This document shows positions 34,001 through 43,466 of a stretch of 64,000 nt of DNA, piece by piece. The notes beneath the pieces were generated by a model. That model was not told the origin of the DNA. It saw only the letters and a program-made list of their open reading frames with translations, and ran no database searches. The stretch covers positions 2,423,001 to 2,487,000 of the forward strand of contig NC_091662.1 of NCBI RefSeq assembly GCF_042453785.1, given 5' to 3'. Made by a program: the position numbers and the translations under genes. The stretch's first letter is position 1. Every line of letters begins with the position of its first letter. This DNA is from Malus domestica (lineage: Eukaryota > Streptophyta > Magnoliopsida > Rosales > Rosaceae).

Positions 34001-34055
34001 CACTATGTGCAAGGGGGGTGTCATTCTGTGTGCTGTGGCTTCCTTCGCTTCCCAT
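28047..34055 (-). CDS. Gag-pol polyprotein of gypsy/Tat element, copy 2
   Basis: 2,002 aa, same length and frame as copy 1. A stop codon just upstream (+ strand 'cctagtc' at 34071) fixes the first ATG at 34055. Domains lie at the same residues: gag (~300-460), knuckle (~603), protease DTGAS (~736), YVDD (1141), first degenerate RNase H, second RNase H, integrase DD35E (1725, 1785, 1821). Residue 1440, the first catalytic Asp of the second RNase H, is Asn here (LYVNGSS). With the first RNase H already lacking its Asp, the protein probably lacks RNase H activity. Residues ~1218-1546 come from a more diverged relative (see findings); elsewhere the protein is almost identical to copy 1. Confidence 0.92.
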   Translation of the reverse strand: MGSEGSHSTQNDTPLAHSAKQRKKEGKRVLLQAKVDELEAQNNKIAIRNEVLQEQYEKLFETLHEARQAQTRELVAPVEVNHQLGALQHGGSHAFDIDIPDREQITPRLDNQHEASLNPVASTRTMRSGGRHLFTEGAEGSKAVFRDCRDFLKQRRENSIHISSKINDPRISERLGPLPRPKPATNLGKGQQVPERHEGTGDSEVFRQTYPGSQYSESREKSHALDQTFLIPRGDGDLRKKAPVTHNSAQDPLVLQLLEEVNKLKAERQAEIPDWNQPRPGPLTRRILNTPLQAKTKQKLGLQLYTGKEDPIEHLNLFESTMAYRMHTDEERCLLFPSTLSGGALNWYCRLTPETVDSFEELRKLFVSQHIFQTDRLHSADDLYTIRQKPDESLRMYAGRFSHEYSRCAEADDKTALKAFTAGLRDCFFKYMINANTWKTYSEVMAQAYNHASAEAKTYQGKPPTTILYQQVGGGSQTHLNEKTSTSQTAVAPPHALHNASPNQQTYQFQGKRKDFHPHHSPFSKKSKGHYPDNQGYRHNNARPQAVNAVGQTRVKIPPTPRYETYTPLNATCAAIYPSIAHLIPKPKPRHPDYTPPNNAGTFCCYHEHNGHDSEKCIILRDRIEALAREGKIDQFLLHPQRDNRNQRQVNVIYSISGGTPISESSNRAMKNSERSLRTGHQVFHVEDIRGGKYQKPNWDPICFYPEEERGIIYLHNDPLIVEAHIANFDVRRILVDTGASVNIMFAEAFRALSVAEHLLDRSISPLISFSGDIVQPLGSIHLPFTIGTGPYTATITTNFLVVDCPTAYNVIFGRTGINDLKAMVSTHMLLMKFPTPHGNGYIRGDQLSARSCYNTSVKQQHLPGPKETLSVHDQVTKTSLDEANLDLPDSNNQPDDPRDDSFTQQAQPAEELEKVPISRDYPDRMVKIGTTLSPPLRLALISFLKENTEVFAWSYEDMPGISPDVICHRLSIDPKIKPVRQKRRSYDAERYEAMKAEVEKLKGIGFVREVNYPTWVANVVLVKKNPTKESLLLQKVLWRMCVDYTDLNKGCPKDSFPLPLIDRLIDSTAGCELLSFMDAYSGYNQILMNPSDQEHTAFTTDRGLYCYKVMPFGLKNAGATYQRLVNSMFAEQIGKSMEVYVDDMLVKSKHADQHITNLSETFTILKRYRMRLNPNKCAFGVGSGKFLGFMISQRGIEANPEKIKAILDMKEPVTSKDIQSLTGKVAALTRFISKATDRCAPFFKALKGNKKYITWTEECAKAFRNLKEYMSKAPLLSKPEVGDTLIIYLSVSASAVSSVLIRMDSGVERPVYYASKALQDAETRYSNIEKLALALVMSARKLRPYFQAHAIIVLTNHPLRQILQSPDTSGRMIKWAIALGEFDISYQPKPAKKGQAVADFIADFTYPVDIASTPEAVASLPSEAQKVESTTSAWSLYVNGSSNQQGCGAGLVLTTPDKVAMEYALRFKFKASNNEAEYEALLAGLRLAKHLGVKQIDIFSDSQLVVNQVTNNFDAKDSSMAAYLAQTQLLLKHFHYQITQVPRAVNSHADALARLASAVEDKIGRKIHVELLATPSTMAAEVCNLQQGDSWITPIYNFLAHGTLPNDKVQAKQIRYKSTRYLIINDQLYKRGFSLPYLRCLTPTEAEIVLREIHEGVCGDHAGSRSLAHKTFRQGYYWPTLHQDAIKVSRSCDKCQRYAAIPHSPPEPLTPMISPWPFAQWGLDLIGPMPAGKGKVCYAVVAVDYFTKWAEVEPLATITEAKIEDFVWKNILCRIGIPNAIVTDNGRQFDNKRFRLFCSKFNINLCFASPAHPQSNGQVEAINKIIKRTLKTSLDKAKGCWPEFVPQVLWSYRTSYRTSTGETPFSLAFGTEAVVPVELEQATFRVQNYIQSENDKQLTLNLDLVEEHRNQAHLRNVAYKQRISNYYDSRVKPRSFKIGDWVLKKRLLCDRVPSEGTLSPNWDGPYEVIGISRPGSYTLRSSDGKTLGHPWNADHLKYYYK

Positions 34056-34142
34056 GTTGGAGAGGGATGCCTAGTCAAAAGAAAGTGTACGAATGATAGA
34101 AACCAGCTTGACACAGCTGAAGAGAGTAGGAATAAGTGTCGC

Positions 34143-34160
34143 TTCCCACAGACGGCGCCA
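34143..34160 (-). other. Primer-binding site, tRNA-Asp type (copy 2)
   Basis: The minus strand reads TGGCGCCGTCTGTGG two bases inside the LTR, unchanged from copy 1. Confidence 0.6.
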
Positions 34161-34162
34161 AA

Positions 34163-34675
34163 TGTTGATGCACAAAATCAGCGAAGACTTTGGTACAACA
34201 GAAAGTGTCAGGTTTTATGACCTTCGCTTGGTTGCTTCGGTCACTAGTGAGGATAAGTACGTAAATGAATAGAGACAGAGAAGCAAACACAGGATGTACG
34301 TGGTTCACCCAGATTGGCTACGTCCACGGAGTAGAGGAGTTCTTATTAGTAGTGAAAGGCTTACACAAGTACAAAGGATCAAGCTCTCAATTTAGTGAGT
34401 TCTTGTGAATGATTTAACACAAAATGGCATTAGGCAATATTGTGGGGGGATGACCCCTATTTATAGAAAAACTTGTAGCTTTGTCACATTGACATGTGTC
34501 ATGTTATGATTGGTTCTTGATGTTGACACGTGCTGCGCTCTGATTGGCTTCTAATCTTGACACGTGTCGAGTAGTGATTGGCCTCCTGGTCGGAGGGGAA
34601 CTCTTCTGGGTCCTTGACAGTATAGCGTTGGCCGGTGCTCGGTAGTTTCGGGATTGGTCAAGTATGGTACAAACA
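34163..34675 (-). repeat. 5' LTR of gypsy copy 2
   Basis: Complete at 513 bp with TG..CA ends, followed by TACAT. It carries the same TATAAATAG box and ACGT motifs on the minus strand as copy 1. Confidence 0.9.
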
Positions 34676-35915
34676 TACATGTACGTACATTAATACGTCT
34701 TGATTAAGTTTAAGACAAACTAACTAATTATATTTGAGGCACTCGTGGACATGATTATTTGAAGGGAAATCATGGATTTATCAGTGGAAACTGGAAAGCA
34801 ATGTCCATGATATATGTTTCTTGGCCTCCCAATTTAGTGTCATTGTTTTCAACTTTGTTCCCATGCTTTGTCAAAGCTGCATAGGGATTGACCAAATGGT
34901 CCAACATCGATATTGACATCAACTTAACCAAATTGTTAGCTCAACAAAAGTGGTGTTATATCATAAAAGTCTCGGTGTAATTAGGCATGGAACCATGTGA
35001 TTGTAAGCTGTAATTTTTTTCTTTCCAAAAAGTCCGAACATGGGATTTCTAATATGTAACAAGGCAGCGCGTCCTGTTGTTGCTCATGGTTTCAAAGAAA
35101 ATGTTGCGTTTGTGTGAGAGCATTTGAGGCGATATGAACTTTTAATATTTTGGCCGATGATGCTAATGTATTCGTTTGTATTTGATTGTCAATAGTATCA
35201 GCTTGTATTTTCAAATACATGTGTAGTTGTCATCTCATGTTGAATACGAGCTTAATGATCACGTACACGTGAGAGCATGTTAGCATGACCAAAACATTTC
35301 GACAATTGGGATCATGGTGATTTGAAACGAGAAGTGTTTGAATGCAGTTGTCCTATGTTGTAGCACACCCACAAAACTGTGAAACGGTTAATTGATCCAT
35401 ATGATAGCTCTTTAACTTCGTGAGTGAGTTGTCGCATAGAACAATCGCATTCAAACACTTCTCGTTTCAAAGGAGTCTAGGTTTGTAGGATGGTTTTATT
35501 GTTTGCACCAAAAAAATAGGTTTTGAGAATAATTTCTGGCCCATTTTGTGTGAAAAGAATGTACTAGTAGTGCTTGAATTGCTAGACCGGTTACAGGCCC
35601 ATATTCGAATCAATTGCTGGACTGGTTTCGTCAGATGAAACATTATACCATTAATATATGTAAAGGGCCACCACAAACTAGTAAGTCTTTCTGCTTTACA
35701 AAGATCGAGAGATAAAGTAACGCAGCCTTATATTTGTTTTATAAAGAAATTATTTTTATAAAGAAATTATTTTCATGACTTAAAGTTGTGACCTTTAGTC
35801 ACAAAAGAGTGACATTTTTATTGCGCCACAACTCGCCCTCATGGCATTAATATATGTAATATTCATAATTATTCCAAAGGGATTTAAGAATATCCTGAAA
35901 TGTCTTCCCTTAGAT
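34676..35915 (+). repeat. Host segment A, right copy (1,240 bp)
   Basis: The natural continuation of the insertion site: it starts TACATGTACG right after the LTR and runs on into unique DNA (gatgccatttgc). It is identical by eye to 21006-22245. Confidence 0.88.
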
Positions 35916-38900
35916 GCCATTTGCATTTACGAGAGATTTCTGTTATGATATCATATAATATTTCATTTGTTTACCAAAAGTGCAAATCTGCTCCACTTTT
36001 ATAAGATTATTAAAATTGGAGTTAGCTGGGCTAAATTCCAACGACCATAATGATATGAAAGGAATGCTAATTGGTAAATAAATTAGTGATTTAAACATGG
36101 GCTTTATTCATGTTTTTTATATGCTACAGCACAGCGATTTAGTAACTTTTTTTTTCATTTGTAAATGGGAAATCTTAAGTTCAACATCATGCATATAGAA
36201 TTTGTTACCAAATAAATTTATGGTGACTTCTTCTGATAATGTAAGATCCGTTTAAAAGTGCTTTGAAGATGACTGAAAGCGCATGTAGTGAAATTGAAAT
36301 TAAAAGAAGCATCAAATACATATTTTTTGCAGGAAACACTTAAAGAGCTTTTCTATGATTTACTTAGATTTTTACTAAAGAATGGTTTCCGCAACATTTT
36401 TACCAAAACCCTTCTCAATCATTTCAAAAACACTTTCAAACAAGTTCTGAATGTATCCCTACACATAAAAACATAAAGGCAGAAAGAAAGATCGACTTGC
36501 TGTCATGGTTGGGGAACAAGCAATTTTGTGAAGTGGCCAAAACAAAAATTTTAAGGTTGCAGGAAGATGCCTTTGGCACATAAAATATACCCCCAATATA
36601 GTATTAGTAGATTTGGTTGATAGGGATGGCATGGGCAATTGGGTGTAAATAAAATAGTGTTGGGTGGGAAAATTAAGGATAGAAATATAAAAAATGGAAC
36701 GGCCGCCGGCCTTGAATTGTTTGTATAAACTCGTGACATACATGGGATGGGATCTCTAGGGAACCCAAAGGAGAATATGCCCAAGGCCCTCCTAGGCCTT
36801 TTTTCCTCTTCTAGCTTGTAACTTTGACCTAAATTCTCACAAAGAGTTCGGAAAAAGAGTTCGGATTATGACGTTTGTAGAGTGAGATATATCACGTAGT
36901 TATGTAATGAAGTATTCGTTTTTTAAGTATAAGGAGTTCAACACTGTCTTTTTCTGTAATCTGCACAGTTATACAAATTGTGTAACGCGTTTTGTCATGA
37001 AACTAAAATTGTATGTAGATTGAGTTTGGACTGAATAACTTGTGTTAGATAAGATTTGTAAGAAAGGTCGCTTGACCAAAATTGATGATAATTATAAAAC
37101 TTTCTTATTAACAATTTCATATCCTATTTACTAAGTTGACGAAGGTCATATCAGATTATAGGATTTGAATTTTCAAAAACTAAGCTAAATTACAAGATAA
37201 GAAAATCCATACGTTGTTGCATAGAAATGTATACGTATGTTCTAATCAATGTGACAAGTAACTTTAATTGTGAATAAGAGATTCTTAAATGAGTTACAAA
37301 AATCAATCCAATAGTTGTTTATACATTACATTGATTTGGATTGAATCCAATAATTCATCTTTATTAATTTGTTCAGTTAACAAGTTTAAATCATTGAGAA
37401 ATGCTAAGGAGACTCTCTTAAGAGTCAAGAATATGACTTTTTAGGAACTCTCTGTCTCCTCATGTTGTTGACAAATTGTTTTATAATGTTGGCTTTAGAA
37501 TTAGCGTTAAATTGTGCGGTAACAGAGATTTCATGAAGTGTCCCATTTTGAAAGAGTCTCCTTAACATTTATCTTAAATCATAATCAGATCAAATAATAA
37601 TAAAAAAAACAAATTCATATCCTACTAGTCAACATCTGACCTACCGACAGGTCTACGTGTAACTATTTTGTTTTTAACTGTATGAATTCAACACATTTGT
37701 CTGCTTCGAAAATGTACATATATTATAAGTGAAATGATGAGTAGACTCTCACCAACTCTACATAAATTCTTCATCACCTCATATTTTTGACACAATACTT
37801 AATAATATTAACACAAAAATTATGTTAAATTGTAAAGTAACAAAAACGCTTTAAAAAGTTTTAATTTGAGAAAGTCACGTCTACCTATATTTCCCGTACA
37901 TCTTTCAACTTTCAAGACTTTGAAAACTCGGAAGCGAAGAATATCCCAGAGACATATCCGAATCTTGTCCGTGAACCCGAAAATTCGAAGGACAAAATTC
38001 ACAAATTGGGGGACATGTTCCTTGCTTTGTTTTTCGACTAGAACACGTGGCAAATGCCACGGCAAGGATTTTACTCGCATTGAAGATAGCCACGTGGATT
38101 TTTTAATTCAATCTTGTATTTGCTCCATGAGATAAGGTATATCTCTCGCAATTATACCATGCGTCGTAAATTACCAAAACAAGCCTCATCAAAGAGATTT
38201 TTCAATGTAACAGAAATATGTACAAATAGAAAGATATGTGTATTAAAATGTTAATAACTTAAAAAATAAAATTTCTCACTACTAACATAAAAATACGTTT
38301 ACAATGAAAAATTTATCCTACCATACACCCAACTAAAAAATACTTTACCGTACCAAGAAAATCAATTATGAAAAAGTGCTTGCACTGTCTAAACAAAAAA
38401 TATCAGTTATGTGCTTTTTTCAATAAACACTAAAAACATATCAATGCTTTTGTACTTAAAAACATTTTTTCTAACAACGGTTTCATTCATTTAAAATCAT
38501 TTATCAAACGAGCTCTATCATTAATGTTATAACACTTGGATTACCAATATTACATTGGTATTAGCTCTTTTGTTCAGGAAATGGATCATCTCCGAATCCC
38601 TTCTATCAAATTCACCAATTTGGACATTTGAAAATTGATCTAACAACTAAAGTTATTATAACTTTTAAAAAATGTCCTTGTTTTTAACCATTGGATCAAA
38701 TTTTAAAGATCCGAATTGATAAATTTGGTGGAAGGGATCAAGACAGAATCCCTTTCCTTTTGTTTAAATCAGAAGATTTGAAGTCCTAGCCCCATAGTGG
38801 TCGCCCACCACGACTCAGCTTACTCATTTATGTGAAAATTATTTTATATTCTCGAAACATGAATCAGTATACCACATATTATAATATGCATTAACGCGAG

Positions 38901-39081
38901 ATTTTTACACTCGTCTTTAAGTATATTGAAAAAGTTCTCACTCACTTAAACGTGGATACTATCTTGGAGCCATATAAAATAAATAATAAATCAGCCTATC
39001 TATCTCGGTCACAAAACTTAAGATGTGAACCGAGAAAAAGAAAAGGGAATAAAACCCGAAATATACTCTTCGAAAACAAAA
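35916..39081. other. Intergenic, upstream of SPX gene
   Basis: AT-rich with no gene recognised; the frames at 36459-36784 lack any domain or sensible start. It contains a probable MITE (37399-37570) and two CACGTGG G-boxes (38044-38050 and 38091-38097). A TATAAAAT at 38973-38980 is one possible core promoter for the SPX gene. Confidence 0.5.
37399..37570. mobile_element. MITE-like element with AAATG(C/T)TAAGGAGACTCT ends
   Basis: A 172-bp segment starts AAATGCTAAGGAGACTCT and ends with the reverse complement of AAATGTTAAGGAGACTCT. No ORF. A related, more decayed segment seems to lie at 37730-37875. The superfamily cannot be assigned because the target duplication is unclear. Confidence 0.5.
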
Positions 39082-39089
39082 GGATATTC
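39082..39089 (+). promoter_or_regulatory. P1BS motif (PHR1-binding type), distal
   Basis: GGATATTC fits the consensus GNATATNC bound by PHR1-type MYB factors. It lies 143 bp before the SPX start codon. Confidence 0.55.
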
Positions 39090-39104
39090 CAACATTAACC
39101 CTCA

Positions 39105-39112
39105 GAATATTC
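39105..39112 (+). promoter_or_regulatory. P1BS motif (PHR1-binding type), proximal
   Basis: GAATATTC also fits GNATATNC and is fully palindromic. It is 23 bp from the distal site and 120 bp before the ATG. Phosphate-starvation induction of the gene is inferred. Confidence 0.6.
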
Positions 39113-39231
39113 CATCCTCGCCGTTATATTCCCCACCCTTTACCCTCCATCAACACCCTCCCATTTTCACCATTTTCCCGAGAACATTCCAATCATTTTC
39201 TCTCTAACCAAACAGAAAAAAATATTTTAAG

Positions 39232-41759
39232 ATGAAGTTCGGTAAGAGCCTGAGCAACCAGATGGAAGAGACCCTGCCGGAATGGCGGGACAAGTTCTTG
39301 TCCTACAAAGAGCTCAAGAAGCGGTTGAAGCTCATCGAACCCAAAGGTGGCGAACGCCCCGCCAAGCGCCCCAGAATTGACGCCTCCGCCGCCGATTGTA
39401 ACGACGGCGGCAACAAGGAGGGCATTTCTGCGGCGGAGATCAGTTTCATTACGTTGTTGGAGGACGAGCTCGAAAAATTTAACTCCTTCTTCCTCGAGAA
39501 GGAGGAAGAATACATTATTAGATTGAAGGTATTGTCTTTTAATTTAACTTTCTTATTCAGTTGTTTGGTTCCTGAGAAAATTCTCCAACTTTCTTTTCTC
39601 TGGAACCAAACAGTCTTAGGCTAATTAAGTAACATATTTCTATAACCATCACTTAATTTCTAAAATTTGAAGTTTAATTTGCTAGATTTATCTCTAAATT
39701 TGGAGTTCAACACTTTAATTTCCTAATTAATTTTCTTAATTTCGACTTTAATTTTCCAAACGACACCGTTTGATCTGCTGTGCGCTTTAAGCTTAGCATG
39801 CGCCTGCAGAGACTGCTCAAGTGACCGTTAGCCGTTAGCCTTTGGCGCTTTGCCGTTACACTTGTGATCTACACATGTAGTGGCTGAGGTGCTTTCGTTG
39901 CGGTATATTCCGCTAGTTAAGAAACACCGTCTGGTTCCGGAAATGTAATCGGTGCTAACTTGCGCCCTTTTTGGGGCAGAAACCTAGCACGGCACGGATG
40001 TAATTGTGACAGTATCCAAGCAAACAATTGTCATGCACCTTTAACGTTCTCACGCGCGTAATTGAAATCGTTACAGTGTCATCCCGTTGCATGGAAGCCC
40101 TTCTCACGTCGAGGGTCGTTGATCAATGTTTATTGATTGCTATAAGTCTATAATGTTGCAAAATTTCTTATTTTGGGACGGAGATGAACTGTGTATGTGT
40201 ACGGAATGCAGGAGATACAAGACAGGGTGGCGAAAGCAAAGCCTTTCCCGGACGAGATTATGAAGATCCGCAAGGAGATTGTGGACTTCCACGGAGAGAT
40301 GGTTCTGTTGGAGAATTACAGTGCTCTCAACTATACAGGTATATTGAGCTTTTGATCTCTTGCTTCGTTCTTTTAAATACTGAGATTCAAGACGCTTGAT
40401 CAATAGTATTTCGATATTTATTGTTGCGTGTGTTGATAGATCTGTCGAAACATTATCTATATGCTTTGTTAGTATTGATTCTTAATTATTGCGAACCTCG
40501 TTGTTTAGCACTTGTAGGTTTGAGATCTCAGTGACCTTTGTAAGAAAGCACTAATAGTTGTTTAGGTGTCTTAAATTTGACGAGTTTAAATGAAGGACAT
40601 GACGAACAATTAATCTGGTAATGTACTTCAAAGAATATATGTTTAGGCGGGAGTAAACTTAAACTCACTTAGACGTGTTTGAGGCGCGCCCGAGGCATTG
40701 ATTGGGCGTTCCCAGGACCCTTCTTCGATAGAAATCGTTACTTAAAATTTCCTGGTGACCCTCGAAGTCGAAGGCTAGGTCTATGATGTTCTGGCTCCGT
40801 GTTGTGTTGCGGCTCCGTCTTCCACGAAGAAGACGACCGCGATGTAGAAGATAGGTTTTTTTCAAATGACTTGGCCCAAAACGACACTATTGTGGCCAAG
40901 TCGTTTCACTTTTTTAAATGACTTGGCACAAAACGACATCGTTTTGGTCAGTTTTATTTCTTGTTTGATTGTTGATTAATTTGTTTTACAAAGCATTATA
41001 TTATACATATAATAATATAAATATATATTAAAAAATTTAGGTCCAACACCCTCACGCCTGAAGGCTTTCGCGCCTCATCTACCCCTTCGCCTTTTAAAAT
41101 ATTGTTGAATACACACTTTCATCGAAAGAAAACCATTGTGCGCAGATGAATACTAGTTATATGTGACTTTACAGACTGGTGCCTTAATCATAATATTTGC
41201 CTTGTTAGAATCGGTGGAGATGATCCGTTAAATTTATGTTTGGAGGTTCTGGCCTGCATTTGACAGAAATATTTCTTGGTTTAACGAGCTCATCTAATTT
41301 CCTTTTCTAACAGGACTCGTGAAGATACTCAAGAAGTACGATAAAAGAACTGGTGCTCTTATGCGCTTGCCCTTTATCCAGAAGGTCTTGCAACAGCCCT
41401 TCTTCACCATGGACTTGCTCTACAAGCTCATCAAGGAGTGCGAGATAACGCTTGACTATCTCTTTTCCATGAACGACCATCCCGTCTCAACTGAAGGATC
41501 TGATGGGGACGACAGGCGCAATCCTTCAACTTCTGCCCCTATCGAGAGTCATGGTGTTCATAGAGTAACCAAGGAACTTGCAGAGATTGAGTCTATGGAG
41601 AGCTTGTACATGAAAAGTATAATATCAGCGCTACGCGCGTTGAAGGAAATCAGGAGCGGCAGCTCAACCGTTAGCGTCTTCTCGTTGCCGCCGCTGCAGA
41701 TGACCGGATTAGAAGATGCATGGAAAAAAGTCCCTGTGCTGGAACAACTTGCAAAGTAG
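39232..41759 (+). CDS. SPX1: SPX domain protein, SPX1/SPX2 type (three exons)
   Basis: Exons 39232-39528, 40212-40338 and 41314-41759, joined by GT-AG introns, give 289 aa, normal for stand-alone SPX1/2 proteins. The protein is essentially one SPX domain: [10 protein letters not shown] start, [10 protein letters not shown] (Y25, K29, K30), acidic [38 protein letters not shown] across exons 2-3, and the basic helix KILKKYDKR (145-153). Family knowledge: such proteins sense phosphate through inositol pyrophosphates bound on these basic residues, and then hold PHR1 factors inactive in the nucleus. No EXS, RING or MFS domain follows, so it is not PHO1, NLA or SPX-MFS. Exon number and length fit SPX1/SPX2; I cannot choose between them. 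Two P1BS motifs upstream suggest PHR1 feedback control. AATAAAG near 41908 may be the poly(A) signal. Confidence 0.93.
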
Positions 41760-42199
41760 GTAGATTGATAGGTTATGAGAAGTGGAATTTGGGAAAGAGT
41801 ATGTTGTCCCTTTTATTTTTTGTTATGTTAATTAATTAAAATTTGACATGCATCTGCTATGCATGCTTTCATATATACTAAGTTACCAACACAGATGTAA
41901 AATGTAAAATAAAGCCTTCGGCTTAATAGAAGTATAATGTTGTCCAACTTACAAAATCTTTGTTTGTATTTTTCTTATGGACCAATTAGAGTCTTTAGAG
42001 ACTTGTAATTTTTCTGCTAGAGTATCTGCCCATGACATATCAATTTTGTCGTTCATCCATATCGTTACATATGGATTACTAAAACGGTGTGATTGTCAAA
42101 CTAGAAATCTCACTCAAATCTAGAGATTCATTCAGATTAAGTGTTTGTCAACAACAATCGAACCATAGTCACAAATTGGGGTTTATTATATGAATCCTA

Positions 42200-42400
42200 T
42201 AATGTCATTGCGTTCGGTTTTGCACCAAGTCTTTCATTTGCTCCAAGTATTCCATATCTATTCTTAAAGTCTTCACAAATTTCCCTAGGTCTTCCTTTAC
42301 CCCTTTTGCCCTAACCTCCATCTCATACTCGAATCTTCTAACTGAAGCATCTTTAAGTTTGCGGTACACCTGTCCAAACCACCTTAACCGATTTTCATTA
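42200..42400 (-). mobile_element. LINE (non-LTR retrotransposon) RT-end remnant
   Basis: The minus strand translates ENRLRWFGQVYRKLKDASVRR followed by a diverged tail. This is the well-known segment after the reverse transcriptase of plant LINEs (usually ENRLRWFGHV.RRP.DAPVRR). Both ends are missing, so it is a dead fragment. Confidence 0.65.
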
Positions 42401-42829
42401 TTGATTTTTTTAGAGGGTTGTTATTAGTGACTTAGTGTTTAAGTGTGACGTCTTCGAGCAAAGCTAAATCTATCTTATATTCTTGTTGTTTCTTTATAAA
42501 AGAGAAATGCATGATAACCCTATTGTCGATAACAACTTTTTTTAATTTATTTTTTATTTTTTAAACATGTGAGACGCACTTATTTAAATGGTAATGCCAC
42601 GAAAATTCAGTCTCTGTTACAAAACAAAATTTCTCCTGCCTTAGGACTTAAAGTGCTACACTTGTTCATAAAGCAGAATACTAATTTGCATGCATGAAAT
42701 CAAACTTTCCATCCAAAAATAGTAAATGGGAACCTCCAATACGTGAACAATTTGAGGAAAAAGTAAAGGAAAGGGACTAAATAAAGCAAAAGAATCAAAG
42801 ATAAAAACATTTGAACACAACCTGGATGA

Positions 42830-42832
<3 letters not shown>

Positions 42833-42877
<45 letters not shown>
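42833..42877. repeat. (AT)22 microsatellite
   Basis: Uninterrupted AT dinucleotides. Confidence 0.95.
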
Positions 42878-42881
<4 letters not shown>

Positions 42882-43104
42882 AATCCACTCCAAATCTCAC
42901 TATTTTAAAAACACAAATATACAAAGAGAACCACCAAATGATCTCTAAAGCTTGATTGACAACTAAAAAAAAATTTGGGTAGGATATTTTGATCAAGGAC
43001 TATGACAACTTTCACACTGGATGAGAAAAAAAAAACTTGTGTATTACAGTTTAACTAGTAGCTAGTTCGATCCTTATAACACGTGAGCCCGTGGGCATTG
43101 AATG

Positions 43105-43384
43105 TATTGAATATTATTGAATATTCTTTAAACCCTAATAGCTGTAAAGCTGTGTTTAGCTAGGGTTTAGTGAGCTGTGTTATTCCCTCTTCTGTGTAAA
43201 GCTTGTTAATAAGCTGTAAAGCATGTGTTAGAGAATGTGGAGGTCATCATACTCTCATGCTTGCTTAGCTGACTTGCTTAGCTGCCATTGTCCCCCTCTC
43301 CTCTTTTTTTCCCGATTATTCTTCTATTTATGCTTAATCTTGTAAACTGTTTTGACAATGAAATATACATTAAGATTTTCTATA
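43105..43384 (+). repeat. 5' LTR of copia element
   Basis: 280 bp. It ends TTTTCTATA directly against the primer-binding site. Confidence 0.9.
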
Positions 43385-43466
43385 TGGTATCAGAGCAGTG
43401 ATCCCTCAAGGACCTGCATCTGTGTTCTTCCGAAATCCTACCAAATTCAAACCAGTTAAAGCCATT

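Larger units (their letters stand above)
22255..34675 (-). mobile_element. Ty3/gypsy Tat retrotransposon copy 2, one LTR end lost
   Basis: This element is of the same family and orientation as copy 1. The right (5') LTR is complete (34163-34675) and followed by TACAT. The left (3') LTR, 22255-22740, lacks the first 27 bases and joins a duplicated host segment. The two LTRs are identical over their shared length and differ from the copy-1 LTRs at four positions by eye, so the two insertions come from two slightly different active sources. Gag-pol (28047-34055) and the antisense ORF (24917-25591) are open. The 3' region carries four 181-bp units, against five in copy 1. Confidence 0.92.
41760..43099. 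other. Intergenic, 3' of SPX gene
   Basis: Contains the SPX 3' UTR, a LINE remnant (42200-42400) and an AT microsatellite (42833-42877). Nothing else was recognised. Confidence 0.5.

Noticed and set aside
36459..36784. Two overlapping minus-strand frames of 77-94 codons
   Set aside because: No domain, no splice partner, and the text shows no coding bias.
43398..43466. Upstream start of the copia frame at 43398
   Set aside because: The codon there is GTG, directly after the primer-binding site; the first ATG in frame is at 43467.
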